From contig NZ_JAGSHX010000001.1 of assembly GCF_018138715.1 (NCBI RefSeq), forward strand, positions 1,256,036 to 1,320,035: a DNA stretch of 64,000 nt, in the 5' to 3' direction. The position numbers and the translations under genes are program-made. Each line of letters begins with the position of its first letter. Within the stretch, counting starts at the first letter, position 1. This document shows, piece by piece, positions 15,642-23,636 of the stretch. The notes under the pieces were generated by a model. It did not search any database, was not told the origin of the DNA, and saw only the letters and a list, made by a program, of their open reading frames with translations. This DNA is from Streptomyces asiaticus. GTDB lineage: Bacteria; Actinomycetota; Actinomycetes; Streptomycetales; Streptomycetaceae.

Positions 15642-17129
15642 ATGAATTTATCGCCTGAGTCGGTACTACGGTTCCTGCTGATCTGGGCCACGGGCATGCT
15701 GGCGATGTCCGGACTGAGCGGACGGAGGACGCGCCAGCAGCTCGTCGGGATGCTGTGCCAAACCGTGTTCCCGCTACTGCTGTTCGGGCTTTTCATTGCC
15801 ATCCCGTTGCTGGTGCCCGACCGGTTCCCGCAGTGGTGGGACAGGTGGTGGCGGTACGTGGTTCCGCTGTCCACGGTGCTCGGCGGCCTGGTGATGTGGC
15901 TGCCGCAGCAGGGCAAGCGGCTGAGCTGGAGCGGCCGCTGGGAGTTCCGTGACCCCGCCCAGGGAGATCCCGCACAGGAACCCGCGACCGGCGTGGATGG
16001 TCCGACCCGGCCTCCGCATACGAGGCTGCGGGTCCTCGGCTACGTGATGATGCTGGCCGGTGTCGCCCTCACGACCGTTCCCACGCTGGTGCTGCAGCGG
16101 CCTGACATCACCCCGGACTGGGTGGAGCCCAACGGGTTCCTCATCGGTGTCACCGGGTTGTTCAGCGTCCTTTACGGCGGCAAGACGCTGAAGCTCGCCC
16201 GCACCCGGCAAGCGCGGGAGCTCCTGTCGAGGCCGATCCGCAGGGACGCGTGGCTGGGATCGCTGCTGTGGGTCGCGGCCTGGTTATGCTGTCTGGTCGG
16301 GCTGACCCTGACGCTCGGCGGACTGTCCGTGATGATGGAACCCCTCGACCTCGCGTGGTGGCAGATGTTCCTCACGCTGTGGACGATGATCCTCGGCGGT
16401 TTCGTGTTCACGCAGGGCCGCAAGACCTTCCTGCGGGCGCGGCGGCACCGGTCCCGCTTCGTTCCGGATCATCGACACCTCAAGGCCGGTTCCTACGTGC
16501 TTTACCTGCGCTCGTTCAGGGAAGACGAGCAGCAGACGGCCCTGCACGAAGTGCCGCTGCCGGGCATGGGGGGTGGTGCAATTACCGGGTTCCTGGTGTC
16601 CGGAGCTTCGGCAGAGGAGCACCTCGCCGAGATCTTGCGGCCGGTCGGGCCGTTGGTCGCGGTCGGCGCACCGGGTGAGCGGCTGCCGCATGTGGGCGCG
16701 GTGCGCATGTACCTGCCGCACGAGGGCTGGCAGGAGCCGGTGCGCGAGCTGATGCGGAAGTCCCGGCTGACCGCGCTGACCCTGGGCACCAGTGAGGGCA
16801 CGATGTGGGAGCTGGCCGAGGCGTTCCAGCTTCTGCCTCCGCATCGGCTGGTGTTGTTCATCCCGGCGCTGAAGAAGGCCGAGTACCAGCGCATCCGTGC
16901 CGCTGCGCCGCGCCTGCCGGAGTGCCCCCGGTGGCTGGACACTCAGCACCGGACGGTGATCCAAGGCGTCATCCATTTCGCTGCGGACTGGACGCCGGCC
17001 ATCGCGCCCGTTGTGGACGACTACGGCAACGTGAAGTCGAACCTGTTCACGGCGATGATGCCCGCGCTGCTCCCCGCCTTCACCGCGATCGAAGAGTACG
17101 AGAAGGAAACCGGCGTGCTGTATGGCTGA
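15642..17129 (+). CDS. Multi-pass membrane protein with C-terminal nucleotide/TIR-like domain
   Basis: The 495-residue product has an N-terminal region with about six hydrophobic spans (residues 8-260), interrupted by a polar loop. It is followed by a ~200-residue cytoplasmic domain. That domain has a Rossmann-like pattern: YVLYLRSFREDEQ as a first strand-loop, LVAVGAPGERLPHVGA, then VRELMRKSRLTALTLG and TSEGTMWELAEAFQLL, then RLVLFIPALKKAEY. This looks like a TIR- or SLOG-like fold with a conserved TSEGTMWE segment, but I cannot name the family. The ATG at 15642 has no clear ribosome-binding site. A role in conflict or signalling is only a suggestion. Confidence 0.75.
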   Translation: MNLSPESVLRFLLIWATGMLAMSGLSGRRTRQQLVGMLCQTVFPLLLFGLFIAIPLLVPDRFPQWWDRWWRYVVPLSTVLGGLVMWLPQQGKRLSWSGRWEFRDPAQGDPAQEPATGVDGPTRPPHTRLRVLGYVMMLAGVALTTVPTLVLQRPDITPDWVEPNGFLIGVTGLFSVLYGGKTLKLARTRQARELLSRPIRRDAWLGSLLWVAAWLCCLVGLTLTLGGLSVMMEPLDLAWWQMFLTLWTMILGGFVFTQGRKTFLRARRHRSRFVPDHRHLKAGSYVLYLRSFREDEQQTALHEVPLPGMGGGAITGFLVSGASAEEHLAEILRPVGPLVAVGAPGERLPHVGAVRMYLPHEGWQEPVRELMRKSRLTALTLGTSEGTMWELAEAFQLLPPHRLVLFIPALKKAEYQRIRAAAPRLPECPRWLDTQHRTVIQGVIHFAADWTPAIAPVVDDYGNVKSNLFTAMMPALLPAFTAIEEYEKETGVLYG

Positions 17130-17782
17130 CCTAGGATTTCTGGTGTGCAGGAGCCCGCGTCGGGACTCGGGGGATCGTGGACGGGCGCGAGCTGTTCGCG
17201 CGTGTGTGGTCAGCTCAGGGCCGTGATCAATCTCGGCGCCAACGACTGTACCGATGTAGAAAGCGCCGCCAACTGCATCCAGCAGCGGCTCCGGCAACAA
17301 CTGCGTTCAGTCGCCGACCGTTCTGTGTCACATCTGGAGCGCCTCCCCCACGCGCGGGCGCCCCTTCGCTCCCTACCGGCACACGCCCCGCTCCGGCAGG
17401 GTGAGAGTCGTCGGCCGCTGCGATCAAACGGGAGGGGATACGGCATGGCGTATGAGGAGCGTATGTACCACGGCGTGCAGGGATTGGAGACGAGGAAGAT
17501 GAGCGGCAGCGAGGGTCGGAGAAGGTCAAGCCCGTCACCGCGCTTCGCCGGCAGGCACTTGAAGCTGGCCACCGTTCGGCACCAAGTGGCGTAGGGCAAC
17601 TGGCGACGCCATACCACGCGGCTGATGTTCGGCTTCGCGGCCTGGAAGGCTGTCGTGATGCTGACCAGTGGACGACCCGTTACTCAACATCCTGAGTCAT
17701 AGATGGCAGCCCTGAGGTTGTCCCGTCGCATCCCTCACCCGCACCTGCGTCCCGTAGTGATCGGTGAGATTGATCTTGCTGG
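17130..17782. other. Intergenic region without a recognised gene
   Basis: About 650 bp between the membrane protein and the convergent serine recombinase gene. Open frames here look like chance frames of GC-rich DNA, with biased, arginine-rich translations. No RNA gene, repeat pair or hairpin with clear function was seen. Confidence 0.4.
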
Positions 17783-18790
17783 CTACTCGCCCTCTGGACG
17801 CTGGAGAACCTGCCTCTGAAGGCGTTCGCGAAGATCCGCCTCCTCGGCCGTCAGCGGGTCCTCGGGCCGGCGGATGCGGACAGGCTTCGGCCGGAGCGAC
17901 ACGCCGTCGTCCGCGGCGGTCTGCTCGGCTTCGGCGAGGGCGCGGTAGAGGGAGGCGACCGAGGGGGACTGGCCCGCGTTCTTGCCGGTCTTGATGGTGA
18001 GCTTCTTTGCGATCTCCGGGACGGGGACGCCTTTGTCCTTCAGCGCGATGGCGAAGGTGAGCATGTCGTCGTCGATGACCTTGGGCCGTCCGCCGTGGTT
18101 GCCCTTGGATGCGGCGGTGACCTGGCCTTCGAGGGTCTTCTCCCGGATGTAGTTGCGCTCGATCTGTCCGGCGACGGCGAGGACGGCGAAGAACATGGCG
18201 CCCATGCCGTTGGGGTCGTAGATGCCGGTGAGCGGGCAGGTGAGGAGCTCGAGCTGGATGCCTCCGGCCTGGAGCTCGGCGGAGAGCGCCATGAGCTCGG
18301 CGGCGTTGCGGGCGAGCCGCTTGAGTTCGTGGACGGTGAGGATGACCGGGGTCTCGGGCGCGGCCTCCTTGAACTGGTGGGCCAGCGCGAGGGCCTTCTC
18401 CAGCTCGGGCCGGACTTTGACGCGGGTGCTGATCTGCTCGTGGAAGATCTTGTGACACTCCGCCCGTCGGAGGGCTTCGAGTTGGCTCGCCAGCTCCTGC
18501 CGCGCGGTCGACGTCCTCGCGTACCCGATCCGCACCGGCTGCTGGGTGCGGGGCGCGGGCACGACCGCGAGCGCCGGGCCCTGCTTCCAAGCGCGGCCGG
18601 GTCCGCGGTCGGCGGGCACCGGCACCTCGAGTTCCTCGCGCAGCGCGGGCACGAGGACGAAGCGCGGGGTGTGGTACTTCGCGGCCGTCTTCCCGCCCCG
18701 GGTGCGGCAGGCGCTGCCGGCGGGGGCGTCACAGTTGGGGCAGTCGTGGCGTTCTACCGCCAATGCTGCCTGATCGGGCGTGAGATCCAC
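17783..18790 (-). CDS. Serine recombinase / resolvase with N-terminal zinc-binding motif
   Basis: The 335-residue protein starts at GTG 18790. Residues 14-45 carry C17-x2-C20-x7-C28..H40 within HDCPNCDAPAGSACRTRGG, a small zinc-binding module. A resolvase catalytic domain follows, starting VRIGYARTSTARQEL with nucleophile Ser94, then LKRLARN and the long E-helix segment (GQIERNYIREKTLEG). It closes with a Hin-like DNA-binding HTH (GVPVPEIAKKLTIKTGK). It should cut and rejoin DNA at short sites. The catalytic residues look intact. No res site or partner transposase was identified next to it. Confidence 0.88.
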   Translation of the reverse strand: MDLTPDQAALAVERHDCPNCDAPAGSACRTRGGKTAAKYHTPRFVLVPALREELEVPVPADRGPGRAWKQGPALAVVPAPRTQQPVRIGYARTSTARQELASQLEALRRAECHKIFHEQISTRVKVRPELEKALALAHQFKEAAPETPVILTVHELKRLARNAAELMALSAELQAGGIQLELLTCPLTGIYDPNGMGAMFFAVLAVAGQIERNYIREKTLEGQVTAASKGNHGGRPKVIDDDMLTFAIALKDKGVPVPEIAKKLTIKTGKNAGQSPSVASLYRALAEAEQTAADDGVSLRPKPVRIRRPEDPLTAEEADLRERLQRQVLQRPEGE

Positions 18791-19134
18791 GGCGGCAGTC
18801 TCTCAGAAGTGCCTCGCACAACGCGCCGGTTTCGAGAGGACTTCTGCGAGTGGCGACCTGGGGAAACGTGATTGTCTCCGGGGTTTTCGCAGAACTCTCG
18901 CATTCGGTCATTTGTGAGAGGCATCAAATCGCTACCGCTAACCGCTGTTCCGTTGTTCCCCGAGCCGGCGGCGGGGGTCTTCTTCTCCTTGGACCGTTGA
19001 CGGGCTTCGGCCTGAGCTGCGGTGAGGTACCGCTCGACCGCCGCAGCGTACGTCGGCGGTCGAGCGGAAAAGGGCACGACGCGGGCGCGCGGTACTTGAA
19101 GGCCCCGGGCTCCTACCTCGGACATCAGCCGCAA
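18754..19134 (-). pseudogene. Possible N-terminal fragment of a tyrosine recombinase
   Basis: The segment RVVPFSARPPTYAAAVERYL about 20 residues into the frame resembles the N-terminal core-binding region of Streptomyces tyrosine recombinases. Beyond about residue 60 the resemblance ends and the frame overlaps the start of the serine recombinase. A later part (MPLTNDRMREFCENPGDN) may be a short independent start. I treat it as a relic; the evidence is one motif recalled from memory. Confidence 0.3.
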
Positions 19135-19708
19135 GGCGCGGCCCCCCGGGGCGCAGTCGCGTCGCCGCGCCGGGGGGCCGTCGAACGCGGTGCTGCGTGG
19201 ATAATGCGGCGCGCCGGCCCAGGCATCCCCTCAGCTCTGGCCTGGACCGCCATGGCCCTGATGACGCGCCGGCTGACGAAACCGGTAGCCGACTGGCGCG
19301 AGCCGAAACCCCCGCCGCCCCCGCCGGCCCCGGCCCTGCGCATCCGGCTATGCCCCTGGACCGTCCGCCTCGCACCCACGCCTTTATGACCAGGTAGATC
19401 ACACGACAGGAACAATCCGCGGACGCGGAACGTGTCTCAGCAGGTCCCGCGGTAAGTCACCCCGGGGAGGTATGTCTTCCAGTCGGTTTGTGCGGATCCT
19501 CGACGGTCTGGAGGCCCTGATCACGCGCCGTACCGGGTAACTCGGGGAAGATCAGCCGCGACTCATTTCAAGTGGCGCCTACTCGGGTGCGATCTCCAAC
19601 TGATCATGTTCCCCCGTGACCGCGTTGAACGACAGTGCCGCCCCTGCGCCGGCTCTTTCGCCCTGGACGAGGTCGGTGTCCGCGCCGGCGGCCGACGCGT
19701 TCACTCGC
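19135..19708. other. Region without a recognised gene
   Basis: About 570 bp. Frames on both strands are low-complexity, with proline and arginine runs, and lack start signals. No terminal repeats or hairpins of note. Confidence 0.4.
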
Positions 19709-20227
19709 TTACGGAAGGAGTTTCGCCTGGCTCGCCCACTGCCGGAGGTCGCCGCAGGTTGCGGTTGTTGTCCGGCTACGGCTGGCCAGGGTGTCGAAGG
19801 TGGCACGTACCTGGCTGCCGAGGTAGGCAAACACATGAGCCGCGCGGCCGGTCTGGTAGGCGAGCAGCCGAAAGGCGGCGACGTCGTGTTCCTCCATGTC
19901 GTCGTCCGCCTGCGCGGGCGCCGCAGCCAGGAACTCGTAGTCGCGCTTATTCATGACGGTATGGGCGACGGTGCGCAGTGCCGTGGCGTGCAGGGCTTCG
20001 ACGGTGGACGGGCGTCCGGCCGCTGCGGCGTCCAGGATGACGGTGTGCATGGTGAGCGCTGCGAAGGTCCCGAGCAATCGCTCCCCCTGGGGCACGTCCA
20101 GGCCGCGTTCGCGGAAGTCGTCATGGCGACGATCACGCCGCCAGGTTTCCTGGTCGATCAGGGGCAGCAGACATCGGCTCAGGGCGCGGCACTCGCGCCA
20201 GACGACGTTGTCACGGGCACTGTTCAT
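19709..20227 (-). CDS. Hypothetical protein, 172 residues
   Basis: ATG 20227 to a stop at 19709. The product is helical and well mixed: an N-terminal WRECRALSRCLLPLIDQET, a middle LLGTFAALTMHTVILDAA, and a C-terminal DVAAFRLLAYQTGRAAHV. It has no transmembrane span or known motif. It lies downstream, in the same direction, of a secreted-protein gene that has been split by an insertion sequence, so it may have lost its original promoter. Confidence 0.6.
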   Translation of the reverse strand: MNSARDNVVWRECRALSRCLLPLIDQETWRRDRRHDDFRERGLDVPQGERLLGTFAALTMHTVILDAAAAGRPSTVEALHATALRTVAHTVMNKRDYEFLAAAPAQADDDMEEHDVAAFRLLAYQTGRAAHVFAYLGSQVRATFDTLASRSRTTTATCGDLRQWASQAKLLP

Positions 20228-20642
20228 GGCTGCTGAAGCCCCTCTCGAGAGTGCTGTGCCCGCCGCAGCCGGGCAGGGCGAGCACAGGTCTGTCTCACGT
20301 CATGCTCACACGCAGGGCACGTACAGGACGGAGCTGTAGGCAGTTCCGGAGTCGTGGCTACCGTTGGGGGAGACGATGGTTCCAACCGTCACGGTTCGCC
20401 ATCCGGTATTCGGGTCGCCGGGTTTGTCCGTGCAGGTCGCCGAGGCCGAACTTGAGCGCAGTGGGGGCGGGCACTTGGTCTGACGCGGTCCTGACCCGCC
20501 GGTCATCCACTGGTTGGAGTAGTTGTTGTAAAACTCGACGTCGACTTCGCTGTTGCAGCTGGCCGGAGTTCCGCCGGCACAGGAAGAGATGCCGCCCGTG
20601 CCGGTGACCTTGCTACCGCTGTGGTTGGGCTTCGAGGCATAG

Positions 20643-22072
20643 TAGGACTCCGTTAGGTCTCTTTCGATCTTGGTGCTGTGTGTGTCCTGCTGGGCAGGGG
20701 GTGGTGGCAGGTGGCGCAGATGCCGGTCCAGCACCTCAAGGTGTCTTGGAGGGCGTCGAGGGTCTGGTAGAGAGTGAGCTGGGCCCGGGGACTTTTGGGG
20801 CCAGGCGTTGTTCGGTCAGGAAGGCGTGGGTGGCGGTCACGAGGGTGACGTGGTGGTGCCGGCCGGGCCAGGAGCGGCCTTCGAAGTGGTCCAGGCCCAG
20901 GGCGTGTTTGAGTTCGCGGTAGTCGTGCTCGATGCGCCAGCGGAGACCTTGGCCAGGCGGACCAGGTCGGCGATCGGGGTGTCGGCCGGCAGGTTGGACA
21001 GCCAGTAGTCGGTGGGAGCCTCGGCCTCTTCGGGCCATTCGACCAGCAGCCAGTAGTCGGGCAGGATGCCGTCCCACCAGCCCTGTTCGGCCGAGGCGGC
21101 GGCTCGGATGGGACGTTCGGCGGCGTTGCCGGCCGGGCGGACGCGCACGGCGGCGACGCGGGAACGTAACTCGCCGCGTGAGCCCTGCCGCCAGGTGAGG
21201 GAGGTGAACGCTTCCTGTCCGAGATCGGCGGCGAGGGCTGCCACCGAGGGTGCGGGCTGACGGTAGCGGGGCTGAGGCCGGCGGCCGACGATGCCTTTGC
21301 GGTCCGGGGTCTCGGGCTTCGCCTCGAACGGGTGGGCGGTCACGTCCGCGCGGTTCGGCAAGCACGTAGTGGATTTCGCGGTCTGCCAGGGCGGCCCGCA
21401 GGTGTGCGTTGGTGCCGTAGGCGGCGTCGGCCACGACGACCGGCGGCCTCATTCTCCAGTCGGCCAGAGTGTCGAGCATGTCCAGAGCCAGCCGCCACTT
21501 CTCGCGGTGCCCGGCCTCGGGCGGGACGCGGGTGAGGGTCCTGCGGGCGGTGTCCGCCGCCCACTCCTTGGGCAGGAACAGCCGCCACTGCAGCGGGCAG
21601 GAGGCGGTATCGGTGGCGGCGTGGACGCTGACCGCGACCTGGCAGTTCGCCCGTTTCCCCAGGGCCCCGCAGTACTGCCGGGCCACAGCCACCGACATTC
21701 TTCCGTCTTTGGGTACCGACACATCGTCGATCACCCAGGCCGTCGGGGTGATGAGCGGAAGCATCCGCTCGCAGATCCGCCGCTGCACCGGCACCGGATC
21801 CCACGTGGACTGGTTCACGAACTGCTGCAGGTTCTGCTCATTGCCGTCCGGCAGCCGCGAAGCCATCGCCTGGATCGACTTGCGGCGACCGTCCAGCATC
21901 AGCCCCCGTAAGTAGCAGTCACCCTTGGCCCGCTGATCCTTCCGCGGCACCGACGCGAACACATCAGCCACAAACAACGCCAACTTCACCCGCACCCGGT
22001 TCACTTCATGTGCATCCACACACCCACCATGCTCCTGAACAGGCCCGACAGGAAAGACCTAACGGAGTCCTA
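20643..22072 (-). mobile_element. IS701-type insertion sequence, copy 1 (complete ends)
   Basis: Both ends carry the inverted repeat TAGGACTCCGTTAGGTCT: left end 20643 onward, right end inverted up to 22072. The 4-bp target duplication ATAG is present at 20639-20642 and 22073-22076; this matches the YTAR-like target preference reported for IS701. Removal restores the reading frame of the host gene. The length is 1,430 bp. The transposase inside is frameshifted, so this copy may be immobile on its own. Confidence 0.92.
20736..22019 (-). pseudogene. IS701-family transposase, two compensating frameshifts
   Basis: GTG 22019 opens with the family start (DAHEVNRVRVKLALFVADVF). The sequence then contains WVIDDVSVPKDGRMSV (first catalytic Asp), PPVVVADAAYGTNAHLR (second) and, near the C-terminus, WRIEHDYRELKHALGLDHFE (catalytic Glu). 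One extra base near 21360 and one missing base near 20955 put the middle third (ADVTAHPFEAKPETPDRKG onward) in another frame. The family length is about 420 residues, which the locus matches. It is either two real mutations or assembly error. Confidence 0.8.
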
Positions 22073-22232
22073 ATAGAGAGTGCAGGTGATGACCGCATCG
22101 GGGGACGGGCTGTCGTCGACCGACAGTGTCACCTCCGGTGGCCCGGGATTCGGCGGCGGCACGGCCTGCGCGGTCGGAACGGAAAAAGCGAGCAAGGCGG
22201 CACCTATAAGTGATGCGCCAGCTACGGGTCTG

Positions 22233-22632
22233 AGAAGTTGTTGTCTTTCCGGGCTTGAGAACGGTCTTTTCGATGGCAATACGCCTCCGGTTGCCCGCCC
22301 CGGCCGCGCATCCAGTCCGGCGTCGGGAGCAGCGGCCGGATGGCCGCCCACTCTCCGTCCGTCATGTCCGTCGGGTACCGGCGCTGCCGCTCGGACCGGT
22401 CGACCGCGTTGCCGTACACGTGCGCGAGGCGATCACACGATGGAGCAGCCCTGTTGGACTGCCGGATCACCGACACGGGAGACTGCGGCACAGGGGCCTC
22501 CTGGTGCTCTATGGATTTGACACCCACGAGCTGTTCAGGAGGCCCCGTCTTCATGCTCTCGCCACGGCAGGATCACCCGACCGGGAACCCTCGTCCATCG
22601 CCACCGCTCAAGATCGAAAAGACAACAGCTTC
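22233..22632 (-). mobile_element. IS5-derived mini-element (internally deleted)
   Basis: The ends are imperfect inverted repeats: AGAAGTTGTTGTCTTTCCGG at 22233 and, read from the other side at 22632, GAAGCTGTTGTCTTTTCGAT, both followed by TTGAG. Between them the minus strand encodes only the start of an IS5-type transposase (MTDGEWAAIRPLLPTPDW from 22365), truncated after about 27 residues. A 51-codon leader frame (MKTGPPEQLVGVKSIEHQ) lies before it. The ~400 bp size, intact ends and deleted interior are what a MITE-like derivative looks like. It overlaps the N-terminal coding region of the secreted-protein gene. Confidence 0.65.
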
Positions 22633-22633
22633 G

Positions 22634-22670
22634 TAGTACTGCAACGGCACTTCGTGCCGTTGCAGTACTA
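22634..22670 (-). terminator. Perfect 17-bp hairpin containing the stop codon of the amidohydrolase gene
   Basis: TAGTACTGCAACGGCAC (22634-22650) and its exact inverse (22654-22670) are separated by TTC. The TAG stop of the minus-strand gene at 22668-22670 is the first triplet of the stem. Position and perfection argue for a terminator of the catabolic operon. It directly abuts the IS5-derived element. Confidence 0.75.
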
Positions 22671-23636
22671 AAGTCCGGCCACCCGGTCGGCCGAACGGCG
22701 TGCAATGGCCGGGAAAAGCTCGAGCGCCCGCCGCCCGATCAGCTCGGCCTGGGCAGAGGTGATTATCGAGGACTTCCGCAGGGCGGTGATGTTCGCGCTG
22801 AGCGTGCGGTCGTCGCTGCACGGCACGCCTGCGTCTCCGCCATAGACGATGTGGTCGACGGGAACCATCGTCAAGGCCGCCGCCAGGTTGGCGTCAGTGC
22901 CGGACGCGGCGGTGTCGAGGTAGAGGCGGCTCAACTGCTCGGCGATCTCCTCCGGGGTGAACTGATCCCCGGCAGGCACCCATGCCTCCGTTCCGAGCAG
23001 CCGGAGCCGGCCGGAGAGGCCGGGCAGTGCGCCGCCACAGTGCGCGAGGACGAAGCGGACGTCCGGATAGCGGCGGAACATGCCCTGGTACAGCATGGCG
23101 ACGATCGTGCGTGTCGTGTCGAACGCGACCTCCACCAGCGGGGTGGGCAGCCCGAGTTCGGGCCGCTTCGTCGTGTCAGGGTGTACGAACACGACCGCGC
23201 TACGCCGGTTCAGCTCCTCCCATACCGGCTCCAGCACCCGATCGGACAGGTTGATGCCGTTGTAGGTCGTGCTCACCGCCCAGCCGTCCGGCCGCAAAGC
23301 CGCCTCCGCCCGGGTGATCTCGGTAAGCGCGGCTTGCGGGTCGTCGGTGGGCAGCGCCGCCAGCAGGCCGAAGCGACCGGGGTGCTCGGTCACGAGTTCG
23401 GCGCCGTAATCGTTCGAGGTGCGTAGCGCGTCGTGGGTCTGCGGCACCGCGCTGAGAAGTTGCATCGCCACCCCTGTCCGGTCCATCGACCGCAGGGCAC
23501 CTTCGACGGTCCAGTGGTACGGCTGGGGTGCGAGGAAGCACAACTCGCGCATGGCGGTCCACGCGGTGTGCCGCTGCTCTTCAGTGGCCGGTGGGGTGAA
23601 GTGTGCGTGCACGTCCACCCAGGTTCCAGTGGTCAA
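22668..23636 (-). CDS. Amidohydrolase-2 family protein (decarboxylase-like)
   Basis: TTG 23636 overlaps the upstream stop as TTGA and has AAAGGA upstream, which decides the start (322 residues). The protein has the ACMSD/gamma-resorcylate-decarboxylase layout: the metal-binding start VDVHAHFTPPATEEQ, VVFVHPD with a ligand His, VRFVLAHCGGALPGL with the next His, and VYGGDAGVPCSDD with the catalytic Asp. Family members are zinc-dependent decarboxylases or hydrolases of aromatic or muconate-type acids. It is the last gene of a three-gene operon with an aldehyde dehydrogenase and a second family member. The actual substrate is not identifiable. Confidence 0.88.
   Translation of the reverse strand: MTTGTWVDVHAHFTPPATEEQRHTAWTAMRELCFLAPQPYHWTVEGALRSMDRTGVAMQLLSAVPQTHDALRTSNDYGAELVTEHPGRFGLLAALPTDDPQAALTEITRAEAALRPDGWAVSTTYNGINLSDRVLEPVWEELNRRSAVVFVHPDTTKRPELGLPTPLVEVAFDTTRTIVAMLYQGMFRRYPDVRFVLAHCGGALPGLSGRLRLLGTEAWVPAGDQFTPEEIAEQLSRLYLDTAASGTDANLAAALTMVPVDHIVYGGDAGVPCSDDRTLSANITALRKSSIITSAQAELIGRRALELFPAIARRSADRVAGL

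Larger units (their letters stand above)
20306..22279 (-). pseudogene. Secreted protein gene split by an IS701-type element
   Basis: The 5' part (22279-22073) encodes a signal peptide (VAGASLIGAALLAFSVPTAQ) and a proline-rich start (VPPPNPGPPEVTLSVDD). The 3' part (20642-20306) continues ASKPNHSGSKVTGTGG and ends SSVLYVPCV. Removing the element 20643-22072 and one ATAG copy joins CTLY directly to ASKP in frame. The mature protein of about 120 residues has six cysteines and many serines and threonines, consistent with a disulfide-stabilised extracellular protein. The start also lies inside the end of an IS5-derived element; TTG 22279 behind GGAGG is the best available start. No family is recognised. 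Confidence 0.7.

Noticed and set aside
17145..17594. 150-codon plus-strand frame before the serine recombinase
   Set aside because: Low-complexity translation, no ribosome-binding site and no similarity; treated as intergenic.
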